Of a stretch of 64,000 nucleotides of DNA, positions 1 through 10,700 are shown in pieces (the stretch's first letter is position 1; every line of letters starts with the position of its first letter). The notes below the pieces were generated by a model. The model ran no database searches. It was not told the DNA's origin and worked only from the letters and a program-made list of their open reading frames with translations. A program made the translations under genes and the position numbers. Source of the stretch: Pontiella sulfatireligans. Lineage in GTDB: Bacteria > Verrucomicrobiota > Kiritimatiellia > Kiritimatiellales > Pontiellaceae. Location: NCBI RefSeq assembly GCF_900890705.1, contig NZ_CAAHFH010000001.1, positions 1,612,001 to 1,676,000 on the forward strand, in the 5' to 3' direction.

Positions 1-1353
1 GAAATGCGTTATCGGCGAAAAGGTAGCCCCCGACGAGGCTACCGTATGGGAAGCACTCCCGGCCACGTCGGACAAATCGGTCGGATCGAAATAGGTCGTC
101 ATCGTACCCGCATCTAGATTCACCTCGGAAACGACGAAATGAAGCCCGGCGGTCGTGGGGCCGCCCATGTCGTTAATACCGCTCGTGTTTCCATAGTTGC
201 CCCATCCTGTGGACGTCGCACGAACCATAGCTTGCATAACCGAGCCCATGCTGCTGGAGACTCCCACCGCCCCGCTCAAAAGCCCTGCGTTGAAGCCGCC
301 CGTGGCGTTATCGGCATCGAACAGGAAGCTCATATAAACGGTTCCACTACTGATCGCACCGCCGGTGAGTTCCAGTTGCAGGTTCTTGGTACCGCTCACC
401 AACCCGTCCATCCCCCCGTACTGGCCCATCACATCCAAAGTGTTTCCCAGGCCGTCGGTGTAGGATAGCCCCGTGGAGTCGTAGGTTCTCATCCGATAGC
501 TGGTGAGATCATAATTGTTCGTAAAGCCCTCGCCGCTGATCATATCCCGGATCCGGATATTCCCAACCGCGTCGAATCCTTCATAAGCATAAAGAACTGG
601 GGCAACAGGCGCTACGTCCGCAAGTGTCGTACCGATCCGGACTTCGTCCACGTAGCCAATATTAGCGCCCAAGCTGAACCCGAAATGCGTGATTGGCGAA
701 AAAGTGGCGCCCGCCGAGACTACTGTATGAGAGGCATTGCCGACCACATCGGTCAGATCGCTCGGATCAAAGTAAGTAGTCATCGTACCCGCATCCAGAT
801 CGACCTCAGAAACGACGAAATGAAGCCCTGCATTCGTGGGGCCGCCAACATCGTCAATACCGCTCGGGACTCCAAAGTTGCCCCATCCTGTGGACGTCGC
901 GCGAACCATAGCTTGCATAACCGAACCCATGCTGCTGGCGGTTCCCACCGCCCCGCTCAAAAGCCCTGCGTTGAAGCCGCCTGTGGCGTTATCGGCATCA
1001 AACAGGAAGCTCATATAAACGGTTCCACTACTAATCGCACCGCCGGTGAGTTCCATTTGCAGGTTTTTGGTGCCGCCCACCAGCGAATTCATCCCCCCGT
1101 ACTGGCCCATCACATCCAAGGTATTCCCATTGCCATCCTCATAAGAAAGACCGGCGGAGTTGTAGGTTCTCATCCTATAACTGGTCAGATCCGAATTGTT
1201 GGTGAAGCCCACACTACTTATCACATTCTGGACCTGGACATCTCCCGTGGAGTCGAACCCTTCATAGGCCAATAGCGCAGCCTGCGTACTCAGGCTGCCA
1301 ACCACTAAAACGGCCGCAATCAGACGGATCAATGTTAACTTTGTGTTTTCCAT
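1..1353 (-). CDS. Secreted LamG-like tandem-module protein, 3' end outside window
   Basis: The frame opens at ATG 1351-1353 and stays open to base 1, so at least 451 residues are present and the C-terminus is missing. Residues 1-25 form a signal peptide ending LSTQA. Two copies of a module of about 225 residues follow. Each starts AYEGFD, has the core motif TYMSFLFDADNATGGF-like (here VYMSFLFDADN), and ends FSPITHFGF then YVDE(V/I)RIG. The pattern resembles concanavalin A/LamG-type jelly rolls common in secreted PVC proteins. The second copy is cut by the window edge. The same module occurs in the genes at 49573, 55880, 58014 and 62256. No catalytic motif is visible. A role in glycan binding or at the cell surface is inference. 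Confidence 0.8.
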   Translation of the reverse strand, partial: MENTKLTLIRLIAAVLVVGSLSTQAALLAYEGFDSTGDVQVQNVISSVGFTNNSDLTSYRMRTYNSAGLSYEDGNGNTLDVMGQYGGMNSLVGGTKNLQMELTGGAISSGTVYMSFLFDADNATGGFNAGLLSGAVGTASSMGSVMQAMVRATSTGWGNFGVPSGIDDVGGPTNAGLHFVVSEVDLDAGTMTTYFDPSDLTDVVGNASHTVVSAGATFSPITHFGFSLGANIGYVDEVRIGTTLADVAPVAPVLYAYEGFDAVGNIRIRDMISGEGFTNNYDLTSYRMRTYDSTGLSYTDGLGNTLDVMGQYGGMDGLVSGTKNLQLELTGGAISSGTVYMSFLFDADNATGGFNAGLLSGAVGVSSSMGSVMQAMVRATSTGWGNYGNTSGINDMGGPTTAGLHFVVSEVNLDAGTMTTYFDPTDLSDVAGSASHTVASSGATFSPITHF

Positions 1354-1557
1354 AGCTCTATTGCCTTCGGGTTGAATCTGTGCGGTGAAGAAATGACGAA
1401 TCAGTTTCCCACAATTTCGCTCATAACCACAGGGTCATAATGCGACATAACGTGCGCCCATTTTCCGTCCAAAATTCAAAAAAAGGCAACAATTCATCCG
1501 ATACCGCTACGTTTGTTTAAGATGAAACAACCAATCCATAGAGAGGATCAAAAAATA
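1354..1557. promoter_or_regulatory. Divergent intergenic region between LamG gene and metallo-hydrolase gene
   Basis: This 204 bp gap separates two genes that read away from each other, so it should hold both promoters. On the plus strand a GAGAGGA Shine-Dalgarno sequence at 1541-1547 precedes ATG 1558. Two weak matches to the paired CGCAAA-type boxes found before the other LamG genes lie near 1415-1455. They are poorer than those copies and are not counted as secure. Confidence 0.5.
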
Positions 1558-2544
1558 ATGATAGCACGACTGTTCCGCCGAACCTTGTTAATGGCCGTGA
1601 CGATGTGGAGTCTATCCGCCACACCGAACACCATGGAACCCAAGATACTGGTAACCCTATTGGGCACCGCAGGCGGTGCTCATGGTGGACTTCAGGACAA
1701 TGCGCTGTACGGGCGTAAGCATGCAGTTACGCTGATAGAAGCTGGAGGGCAAAAATTGCTCTTTGATGCGGGCCGAGGCATGGTGGAACAATTGGTAAAA
1801 CTTGGTCCATCCTATATCAAAGAGACAACCAACGTATTTCTCACGCACCACCATTTTGACCATATCTGCGATCTCGACGTTCTTTTTTTAAGCGGAAGAA
1901 GCATGCAACGAAAGGGGGCGTTATATGTTTTTGGACCGGAGGGAACGGAAGAGCTAGTAGCGAATATTAAGGCGACCTATCGGTATGACATTGACTACAT
2001 GGCAATGGGGGGGAAACGAAAACCCGAGATAATTCCCCAGAATATCGGAGAAGGAATCGTTTATGAGAAAGAGGGCGTACGAGTAATCGCATTCGACGTA
2101 CCGCATCATCCAGCAAGCATCTCTTCCGAGCAAAAGAACCTGTATCCGGCGCTCGGCTATCGTATTAACTACAAAGAATGCTCCGTGGTAATTTCCGGCG
2201 ATACCATGTATTCCGAGAACCTGATTAAATACGCGAAAGGTACAGATTTACTGATTCATGAAGTAATGCCGGGTGCCATCTCTGAAAGTCAGCGGGAATC
2301 CACCAGAGAATCATCACGCAAAGGTTTGCTGTCGCGATGGCATCATACCAATGCCACCGATGCGGGAAAGGTTTTCGAGCAAGTTCGACCCCAACTGGTG
2401 GTCTACACGCATTTAATCGTAGGGCCGCGCGGCTCGCTGGAAAAAATCATCGCGGAAACAAAAAAGACATACAAGGGCTCATTGGTCATCGGCGAAGACA
2501 TGATGAAGATTGAAGTCGGGCAGAACGTAACCATTAAAAAATGA
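1558..2544 (+). CDS. Exported metallo-beta-lactamase-fold hydrolase (RNase Z/arylsulfatase-like)
   Basis: This 328-residue protein has the zinc-binding motif THHHFDH, a later GDT(M) segment (VISGDTMYSE), LLIHEV and a final YTHL histidine. That order is the one seen in RNase Z-like members of the metallo-beta-lactamase superfamily. Many exported members with this pattern are hydrolases of unknown substrate. I chose ATG 1558 because a GAGAGGA ribosome site lies 10 bases upstream and the start is followed by a signal peptide (MIARLFRRTLLMAVTMWSLSA). An in-frame TTG at 1513 lacks such a site. The next gene begins 16 bases after the stop, so the two are probably co-transcribed. The substrate cannot be read from sequence. 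Confidence 0.85.
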   Translation: MIARLFRRTLLMAVTMWSLSATPNTMEPKILVTLLGTAGGAHGGLQDNALYGRKHAVTLIEAGGQKLLFDAGRGMVEQLVKLGPSYIKETTNVFLTHHHFDHICDLDVLFLSGRSMQRKGALYVFGPEGTEELVANIKATYRYDIDYMAMGGKRKPEIIPQNIGEGIVYEKEGVRVIAFDVPHHPASISSEQKNLYPALGYRINYKECSVVISGDTMYSENLIKYAKGTDLLIHEVMPGAISESQRESTRESSRKGLLSRWHHTNATDAGKVFEQVRPQLVVYTHLIVGPRGSLEKIIAETKKTYKGSLVIGEDMMKIEVGQNVTIKK

Positions 2545-2560
2545 AACCAAGGAGAAAACC

Positions 2561-5500
2561 ATGACAAAAAAACAGAGTCCCATTGTAGTCGGCCTTGCAT
2601 TGATACTGCTGACAACCGGAGTTATGGCACAAAAATATCGCGAGGGATCAACCAGTCGTTGGCAAACCATGATTGATCGGTTTGATACCGATAAAAACGG
2701 ATTGGTCTCCAAAGACGAATTTAGAGGAAGTGATTCCCGCTTTGATGAAATGGATAAAAATAGGGATGGGCAACTTGATGGAGCCGATGCGAAAGATCGC
2801 GCAAAACGGTCTCCAAACAACACGGGTGGAAATGGAGGCCAAGATGGGCTCACCCAGCGTCATGGAGCGGACCATAGTCCTGACGTCGGGGAGATTGCCC
2901 CCGATTTTACACTAAAAATGCTTAATTCCAAAAAAACAGTAACGCTCTCCGACGTCTATCACGACAAGCCGGTCATCCTTACGCTGGGTAGCTACACCTG
3001 CCCTCCCTTTCGTGAAGCGATAGAAGGTATTGAACAGATCTATCAGCAATATAAAGACAAGTTTCATTTTTGCTTTGTGTATATCAAAGAGGCCCACGCT
3101 ACGGACGAACGCCCGGCTCCTGTAAATGAGATGAAAGACATCAACTTCACGCAGCCGACCACCTATAAAGAACGAACGGACATTGCCACAACCTGCCAAC
3201 GGCAGGTCGATCTGAGTATGCCGATTCTGGTAGACACGCTCGATAATGCCGTTGAAAAACTGTACGCCGGCGCACCCAATCGAACCTACCTCATTGGCCA
3301 GAATGGAACCGTTTTATACAAGGGCGTCCGTGGCCCACAGGGAACCAATTCTGATGAGATTATCCAGGCAATTAATTCACTTCTGAATCCAGAGAAGCTG
3401 GAACCCCCTAAAAAACAGAGTGGATTGAAAGTACCAGAAGCCGTTTCGAATAGGATTTTGTTTAATGGAAAAATTCTGACCGCCGACAAAAACTTCTCGA
3501 TTGCCCAAGCGGTGGCCATTCAGGGCGACCGCATCGTTGCAGTCGGTACCGACACGGAAATTATGCAACTCAAAGACGCCGACACCGTGATCACCGATCT
3601 CGAAGGCCGAACGGTAATCCCCGGCCTGATCGACAATCACGTCCATTATTTGCGAAGTTCACCCTACTGGAAGTATGAAGCGCTTTTCGATGGGGTGAAT
3701 ACACGCCAGAAGGCGGTGGAATTACTTAAAGAAAAGATCGCGTCCTCCGCACAAGGCGAATGGGTGTTATCCATCGGAGGGTGGAATAAGAGACAATTTA
3801 TAGATTCCCAAGCATCCTTCACTCGCCAGGAGCTGGACGAACTGGCGCCGAATAATCCCGTCTTTATTCAACAAGGGTTTTCTGGAGGCGTGGCCAACAG
3901 CGCCGCATTGGATCTCGTCGGTCGCGATGCCGCCGGCGTCACGGCCGACACCGGCTTTATTTCATCGGCGCCCGACGGCCGTTTTGCCGGGGTTCCCAAC
4001 GTGCTACGCCTAGCCCTGCCCTCCTATGATGAAGAGCAATGGAAAACGCAATATCTGGCCCAGATGAATATGGACTATAACAAGGGAGGAATCACAACCG
4101 TCTGGAATGCCGGTGCCATTCATTATGACAACCAATTCACGGAATGGTCGAAATCCTATGTGGAGGATAACGGCAACTGGTCAGGCGTCCGCATGTTCCA
4201 CCACATTAAGTCCGAGGCCAAAAACCCCGCTTCCGCCGAGGAAATGGTGCAAAGCATACAGGACTGGAAAGCCCTTGAAAAAGGCGACTATTTCCGCATG
4301 CAGGGACTGGGTGAAATCCCCTACATACACACCTACGATCTCCCCACCAAGGGATGGAATCCGAAAGCAAATGCGCTAGAGATCTATCAGACGGTCATGG
4401 CGGCGGCAGCAGCCAAAGGCTGGACGGTTTCAGAACACGCGATGCTGGAGGAAAAGTTTGACGACATTTTCCCTCTACTGCGAGAGATCGATCAAAAACA
4501 GGATATAGCCCCCCTTCGCTGGGCATTCCACCATTGCTATGGGATGACCAAAGCACAAATCGGACAGGCCGCCGAGCTCGGAATGTTTCTTGCGTTACAA
4601 AACAGCCCGGCTATGCCGGGCGGGGCCATGGGCAGACGCTTCGGTCAAGATTCCCCTCCTTTTAGAACGGCACAGGAAAGCGGCATTATGTGGGGACTCG
4701 GTTCCGATGCAAAAATTGTTTCCCCCTACCCCGCCTTCTTCACCCTTTACTTCGCCGTCACCGGCAAAAATATTCACGGCGATGTGATCCTCCAGAATGA
4801 AACCGTAACCCGGGAACAGGCTCTCATCGCCCATACCCGCTCCAACGCCTGGTATCTCTTTATGGAAGATCTACTGGGGAGTATCGAACCTGGAAAGTAC
4901 GCGGACCTCGTTGTGCTCGATAACGACTACATGACGATTCCTGCCGATCAAATTAAAGATCTCCAGTCGGTGCTGACGCTGACCGGAGGACGTGCGGGAT
5001 ACGATGCCGGGATATTAAAACATACATCGTCCACGGGTTCAGAAATCACATTCTTTGGCTGGTCCGACACGCACATTCCAGCAGATGGAAATATCCAGAG
5101 GATCGAACCTACCATCATCGCCATGAATCAACTGCCCGGCACGGCCTTTCCAGCGGGAATGGAGGGATTTGTAAAAACTCCCAGCTTTGTCTTTAATTGC
5201 GGCGACATCACGGTAAATGGAGCTCAGGCCTCCATGGATAGCTATGAAAAGCTGATCGATCAGCAGTTAAAATACCCTTCGTATGAAATCGGAGGGAACC
5301 ACGACCAAGTCACCGATATTGTAAGCGACTGGATCATTGGCAAGCATGGGGCCGAAAGCTACTCGTTCAATAACGGTGGAATTTATTTTATCGCGGTCTC
5401 CGCCCCCTTCACCATCGGGGCCGGACACAAACAACCCATCCCCCAAAGCGCACTCGACGAAATCTCCGCTCGCATTGCCGCGATTCCTGATGGAGCACCC

Positions 5501-5800
5501 ATTGTCGTGGCCACGCATCTTTCCCATCAGATGGCCACCAACCTTGATGAGGTCATCGGTGCCTTTGGCGATGCCAATGTCGTGCTCTGGATGGGAGGGC
5601 ACGGCCACCAGTCATCTACGCGGGTCTATAAAGGAATCCATTGCGTCCAACTCCCCTCGCCCGCATCCAGAGATGCGGAATTCATGGTAATCCGCATAAC
5701 CCCAGATCAACTCACCATAAATACGAGGGACTATCGTAAAAATGCGTGGGCCACGGACGCAAGCCGCAAACTGGACATAGCCCTATCTGCATACAAATAG
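2561..5800 (+). CDS. Four-part fusion: EF-hands, deiodinase-like thioredoxin, amidohydrolase, metallophosphoesterase
   Basis: This exported protein has 1079 residues, a signal peptide (1-23) and an AAGGAG site 6 bases before ATG 2561. Residues 42-53 and 65-76 are two canonical EF-hand loops (D-D-N and D-N-D-D patterns), so calcium binding is likely. Residues about 105-280 match iodothyronine deiodinase-like thioredoxin folds: SYTCPPF, then VYIKEAHATDE. Cys147 (codon TGC, 2999-3001) occupies the vertebrate selenocysteine position. Residues about 295-820 are a YtcJ-type amidohydrolase with a PGLIDNHVH metal motif (His360, His362). Residues about 827-1079 form a calcineurin-like phosphoesterase with SDTH, CGDI, GNHD, ATHLSH and GHGH. 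No stop or frameshift separates the parts. I know of no named family with this order. A redox, amide-cleaving and phosphoester-cleaving multi-enzyme is inference. Confidence 0.88.
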   Translation: MTKKQSPIVVGLALILLTTGVMAQKYREGSTSRWQTMIDRFDTDKNGLVSKDEFRGSDSRFDEMDKNRDGQLDGADAKDRAKRSPNNTGGNGGQDGLTQRHGADHSPDVGEIAPDFTLKMLNSKKTVTLSDVYHDKPVILTLGSYTCPPFREAIEGIEQIYQQYKDKFHFCFVYIKEAHATDERPAPVNEMKDINFTQPTTYKERTDIATTCQRQVDLSMPILVDTLDNAVEKLYAGAPNRTYLIGQNGTVLYKGVRGPQGTNSDEIIQAINSLLNPEKLEPPKKQSGLKVPEAVSNRILFNGKILTADKNFSIAQAVAIQGDRIVAVGTDTEIMQLKDADTVITDLEGRTVIPGLIDNHVHYLRSSPYWKYEALFDGVNTRQKAVELLKEKIASSAQGEWVLSIGGWNKRQFIDSQASFTRQELDELAPNNPVFIQQGFSGGVANSAALDLVGRDAAGVTADTGFISSAPDGRFAGVPNVLRLALPSYDEEQWKTQYLAQMNMDYNKGGITTVWNAGAIHYDNQFTEWSKSYVEDNGNWSGVRMFHHIKSEAKNPASAEEMVQSIQDWKALEKGDYFRMQGLGEIPYIHTYDLPTKGWNPKANALEIYQTVMAAAAAKGWTVSEHAMLEEKFDDIFPLLREIDQKQDIAPLRWAFHHCYGMTKAQIGQAAELGMFLALQNSPAMPGGAMGRRFGQDSPPFRTAQESGIMWGLGSDAKIVSPYPAFFTLYFAVTGKNIHGDVILQNETVTREQALIAHTRSNAWYLFMEDLLGSIEPGKYADLVVLDNDYMTIPADQIKDLQSVLTLTGGRAGYDAGILKHTSSTGSEITFFGWSDTHIPADGNIQRIEPTIIAMNQLPGTAFPAGMEGFVKTPSFVFNCGDITVNGAQASMDSYEKLIDQQLKYPSYEIGGNHDQVTDIVSDWIIGKHGAESYSFNNGGIYFIAVSAPFTIGAGHKQPIPQSALDEISARIAAIPDGAPIVVATHLSHQMATNLDEVIGAFGDANVVLWMGGHGHQSSTRVYKGIHCVQLPSPASRDAEFMVIRITPDQLTINTRDYRKNAWATDASRKLDIALSAYK

Positions 5801-5893
5801 CTTAAAGATTCTATGGATTCAAACCGGTCTTCCTAGGAATCTCCACATGCGGAAAAGCAAAGGTGGAGCCCACGGCCCGAAAAGATACGTTCA

Positions 5894-6100
5894 TCAAAGT
5901 TTCGCCTTGCGCTTCAACTCAATTTCAACCGGCAAGCCTTGCTTGCAATGGAACTCCACTTTCGTCACATAGCGATCTTCTTCAACGACGTCTGTATACG
6001 CTTCTCCGGCCTGCCGATGATAGCTACCACTCCACCCATGACCATTTTTGATACCCGTTATAACCTAAGCGCCGATCACCTCTTGTGTTATCGACCGCAT
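5894..6100 (-). pseudogene. Decayed 3' tail of a PL8 lyase gene
   Basis: The minus strand encodes the last 50-60 residues of the PL8 lyases at 7756 and 11098, ending VTKVEFHCKQGLPVEIEL and a TGA at 5894-5896. Further upstream the match continues but degrades, with an in-frame TAG at 6065-6067. No start is available, so this is a remnant and not a gene. It lies directly 3' of the GH29 gene, whose 5' neighbour is an intact PL8 gene. The GH29 gene is therefore bracketed by two copies of the same gene end. The rest of the 5801-6133 gap shows nothing else recognisable. Confidence 0.85.
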
Positions 6101-6133
6101 ACCGAATTTCAATCGTTCTATATTCTGCCGATA

Positions 6134-7756
6134 TTATAACTTTCCCCCACCCCCCTGACCATCAAGTCCATATTTAGACGCTTCCTTATCATGATCATTC
6201 GATACCTTTTGTTCTCCTTTTTTGGCTGGCATCAGGGACAAAGGTTTGGTGCAACTAATCTTAAAAACAAATGCATGGTCTGTTTTAGGTTTTTGATTTG
6301 GAATTATCGTTAATCCTTCTTTACCGAGAACCCACTTCACATCACCGGAACCAAGAAGCTCAACAGATTCAATGTCCTTTGGACTCCACATTTCCGTAGC
6401 TTGTATAATCAACCGATCTTCCGGCCACTTTAGTGCTGTTGCATAAAGAACATGGTCATTTGTCGTAAAGCGCAAATCTCCTTCACCAAATATTTTCCAA
6501 GGACGGGTATTGTAAATTGCCTGCCCATTGACGGATAGCCATCGACCAATCTCTTCAAGAATCCGGACCGATTCATCATCAAAAGAACCATCCCCTTTTG
6601 CTCCGACATTGAGTAATAAGTTCCCGTTTTTAGAAACAATATCAACCAGTTCATGAATCAATGCCTCCACGGAACGATATTTGGCTTTTGCTGAATAAAA
6701 CCAAGGCCCGATCGAGCTATCGGTCTGCCACGGTTCCGACAAAAGTTTGTCGGATCTTTTTCGTTCCATATCCAACGTTGCAACCCCATCCCAGTAGTAG
6801 CCGTTGTTTCCATTGGGCCACCGATGAAGCCAGTCTTTCACGCACATAACACCTTCATTGATTCCATCGTGGTTACTGGCATTCTGATTATAATAATGCG
6901 CGATGACATCCAACCCCGTTTGTCCTTTATCATCTCCGTAGAATGGAATACCTCCATCCACATACAAATGATCAGGCGCATAATTATCAATCAAATCCTT
7001 CATACGGTCTGCCCAATGATTCCTCCAGGATTCGGGGGCATTAACTGGATGCCCCATACGGGTGTCGCCATTTGGATCCGGATCAAGATAAAGATCGCGG
7101 TAATCCGGATCGTTACCATCGTACGGAACACCTGCATAGGGCCCGGATATGTCCGATTTTTTATTAACTTGAAACCAGCTCCATGTCCGTTCTAAATGGG
7201 TTGTTACACCAAAGCGAAGGCCTTCTTTAATTGTTGCCTCGCGAATCTCCCCAACGACATCGGTTTTGGGACCATAATTCATTGAATTCCACTTGGGTTG
7301 ATGTTTTGAATTCCACATGTCAAAGTTATCATGGTGAGTCGCCATGACGATGATGTACTTCGCACCTGCTTTCTTGAACAGTTTTACCCAAGTATTCGCG
7401 TCGAACTGATCCGCATTCCACGCCTTAATGACATCCTTGTAGCCATATTCCGAAGGATGCCCATAGTGTTTAAGATGCTGTTTATAGGAAGTGTTTCCTT
7501 CCTCATACATATTTCGTGCATACCATCCGTTTCTTGTGCTTAGTACTGAGCTTTGCGCATTCCAATGGGAATAAATTCCAAATTTTGCATCTCGAAACCA
7601 TTCCGGACATTGATAATTCTGGAGTGATTCTACATTCGGCAAAAAGACACCATCCTGATTTTCCGCAGTCAGATTGCCCGCTGCCCCTGATTCCGCCATC
7701 GTTACAAAAAAACCAGAAACGAACAAAACTACCATAATCTTAAAATACAAATTCAT
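6134..7756 (-). CDS. Exported GH29 alpha-L-fucosidase
   Basis: This 540-residue protein should remove terminal alpha-L-fucose by a retaining mechanism. It starts with a signal peptide (MNLYFKIMVVLFVSGFFVTMAES). The GH29 barrel follows: WFRDAKFGIYSHW, then AGAKYIIVMATHHDNFDMW, and DHLYVDGGIPF with the likely nucleophile Asp. NGNLLLNVGAKGDG precedes the C-terminal sandwich. The extreme C-terminus is glycine-rich (GQGGGGKL). ATG 7754-7756 overlaps the TAA stop of the upstream PL8 gene by one base (TAATG). Its AAGGAG site lies inside the PL8 coding end, so translation is probably coupled. A remnant PL8 tail lies just downstream. Confidence 0.93.
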   Translation of the reverse strand: MNLYFKIMVVLFVSGFFVTMAESGAAGNLTAENQDGVFLPNVESLQNYQCPEWFRDAKFGIYSHWNAQSSVLSTRNGWYARNMYEEGNTSYKQHLKHYGHPSEYGYKDVIKAWNADQFDANTWVKLFKKAGAKYIIVMATHHDNFDMWNSKHQPKWNSMNYGPKTDVVGEIREATIKEGLRFGVTTHLERTWSWFQVNKKSDISGPYAGVPYDGNDPDYRDLYLDPDPNGDTRMGHPVNAPESWRNHWADRMKDLIDNYAPDHLYVDGGIPFYGDDKGQTGLDVIAHYYNQNASNHDGINEGVMCVKDWLHRWPNGNNGYYWDGVATLDMERKRSDKLLSEPWQTDSSIGPWFYSAKAKYRSVEALIHELVDIVSKNGNLLLNVGAKGDGSFDDESVRILEEIGRWLSVNGQAIYNTRPWKIFGEGDLRFTTNDHVLYATALKWPEDRLIIQATEMWSPKDIESVELLGSGDVKWVLGKEGLTIIPNQKPKTDHAFVFKISCTKPLSLMPAKKGEQKVSNDHDKEASKYGLDGQGGGGKL

Positions 7757-10700
7757 TAGATTTTCTCCTTGCGTTTTAACTCTATTTCAACCGGCAAGCC
7801 TTGCTTGCAATGGAACTCCACTTTCGTCACGTAACACTCTTCGTCAACCATATCCGCATACGCTTCTCCAGCCTGCGGATGGAAAATATTGCTCCACCAC
7901 CGACCGTTGAGGCTCAACGTGACTTTGGTACCGATCACATAGTGCTTGTTGGCCACATACGTATCGTCGCCCTTGCCGATCGATTCTCCCAGATCGGGGT
8001 CTACCAGGCTGATTTTTATCCGATCCTCTCCAACTTCCTGAATCATCAGAATGCAAGGCTTGCTGGCTCCATAAAGAGGACCCGCATCCACCTTGTCTGC
8101 ATTTTCGAATAATACATACGAGGTAGTTCGACTTTCCGCATGCCGTACAACATGTGCATCCTGATCGTTCTGCAACACCTCGTAGGGCGGTCTCACCGAA
8201 AAATCCTTCATCTTAGATTCATCGGCATTGATCAGCATTGCATATTCATAGCCGCTCTCTTTGGGGGCCTTGCCATGATCAATAACGCCCCATTCCATGG
8301 GGCCACGACCCTCCACAATTGTATTAACCCTTGGCGAAGGATAAAACGGCGATGATTTTTCGCCGCGAGACAGCTGAACCTCATCGTTGTCAGACGGCAC
8401 GTAATAACCAATTCTCTGACTATCGACAAACCATGCATTCTCCGCCCCCAAGGTTTTATCCAAAGGGAAGGTTTTTGAGGTGTCCGCCAGCACAAAATCA
8501 TTCACGACGTCGTCGTTCAAATGATTCTGAAACAAGACTGTAACCGTACGATGGTCTTTGTCTTGGTTCTTAATCCCCGATCCCAGCGCCACAATCAGAT
8601 CGTCAAAAAAGGCATAGGACTTGCGGGCATGATGACTTTCATCAAACATGGCATCCTTGATTCTCTGCTGATAGTCCTTCGGCTCGAACCACCGTTTCGG
8701 CGGCGCGACTCTCGTGGGAGGAATCTCATGGAATTTCAGGGCAAAAACCCCATTGGCGCCCAACGAGGTCCCCCCCGCGAAATATTCATCCGCATAATAT
8801 TCCTCGACCAAGAAATGGGCCGCCAGCGCATCAAACGGCAAATCCCGTACCGTGGTTCCTGGCCAATAGTTCCAGTTCCAGCCCCGATCGAGAATAAACC
8901 CACTGTCATCCGGATTGACCGGGTTTCCAGAGGAAATAACATTCAACATGCCGTTAAAGACATTCCGACCCATGCTATTGTTTTGCTGGAAACCATAGAT
9001 TTCCGTGCCCACATAATACTGGTTGGCCCCTCGCACGACCGCCATCCAATCATCACGACGATGCAGCGCCGCAACCGAATGGTTCAATGTTAAATGGCCG
9101 GAAGGAGTCTCGGCGGCGGTGACCCCCATTTCAGTATACTTTTTAACGAACGGCGCGTAGGCCTTTCGCGGTTTATTGCGTTGTGCGTGATAGAGAAAAT
9201 TCGCGGCCATTTCCCGATCAATGGATTCCCCCGTATAGGGATCTCCCGATTTTGCCATATTAAGAAAAGAAGGAGAAAGATTAGTGCGCTGTCGGGGATG
9301 GCGCCCTGCAAACGCACGTGGGCCATGGTTGTTAATGATATAAAAATGAACGACCTCCAGCGCACGTCTAACCTGTTTATGCGTTTCCTCCAAGGCCAGC
9401 GAGGTGTTGCTGAATAATTGCACAAGACGCGTGGCGGCCCCCAGAGAAGGAATGCTATAGCCCGAATAGTGTTGCCGATGATGATGCAAGGTCCCGTCCG
9501 GCTTGAATTCCGCATGGTGGACAACATGCTCAGCCCACCGCTTAAACTCCAAAAGTTCGATCCATTTTTCCGGCGAATTTTCTTTCAGTAATACAGGATA
9601 TAACGAAGCCGCAATGGACGCGGTGTACACGCTTCCCTGCGCATAAGGGTAAACATCCAGAAAAGAAACATCGACAGCAACCTTTTGCACACTGGCGACC
9701 AATTCTCCGTATCGTCCAGAGGCCTTTAGTTCATCCTGATAGGCCAAGATGGGCCACACAAAATTATCCCGGGCCACTCCCCGATCCTTGAATCCCTTGC
9801 TTTGCTGCAGCCACAAATCGACCAACCCATCCAGCATGCCCTTGAGCTCGGCCTTCATGTCCTCATCCGAGGCCGCCTGATAGGCTTCCATGATCGGGGT
9901 GACATTCTTCTTCCAGAAAGAGGCGGGATAATACTTTACCGCCAAACCATTTTCAAACTGCGCCATTGCAGCATACACAATATCAAGGCCGTCGATCTGC
10001 GTTCCATTCCGGGAAATATTCCAACGAGTATACAAGGCTCGAAGTTCATCCATCTTTTCCGTACTGATCTTACGGGGTTTGATCTTACGGGTATACAATG
10101 ACTCCAGCCGCCCCGTGATCATTTTCATATCCGCCATCTGGGCATCGGTAATGGACTCCGGCACCGGCAGGGGGTCCCGCTGCGCGCGTCTCGTGATATA
10201 CTCCGTCGCTACCCAGGGACTATAGTCCGTAGGTCCCACAAAGCGCTCCTCCACTTCCATCCGAGGACAAAAGTCGTCAAAATAGAGCGTGCCCGAATGA
10301 TTTCCTTCGGGCGAAAAGACCGTCAAGGTATCTGCGGTTTTCTGATTAGGGAACCCGGGGATATCCCGTCCGTACAACGCCTTTAATTCGCGCCATCCTG
10401 TAAAATTAAGCAACATGTAGAATCGCGCATCTTCACTCGTTCCATCACCAATGGAAAACCACAGCTTTTCGTCGGACGCCGTTTCGTTGTATACCCAAAG
10501 GGAGAAGGTGCTCAGCCAATGTGAAACATCCCATTTCGCAACGTTCCGCTCCTGTTCGCCTTTTAGATTTTTAAACGCCTGATTATTCCGATACTGAAAA
10601 CTCGCACCGGATTTCGACCAGTCCCACTGCAACGATTTACCCGACGCCCCGTGAAGTACCTTTCCATTACGTGAAAGGACGGAGTCCTCATGGGCGGTAA

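Noticed and set aside
2999..3001. Possible selenocysteine codon in the deiodinase-like domain
   Set aside because: The codon is TGC, an ordinary cysteine. No in-frame TGA is present.
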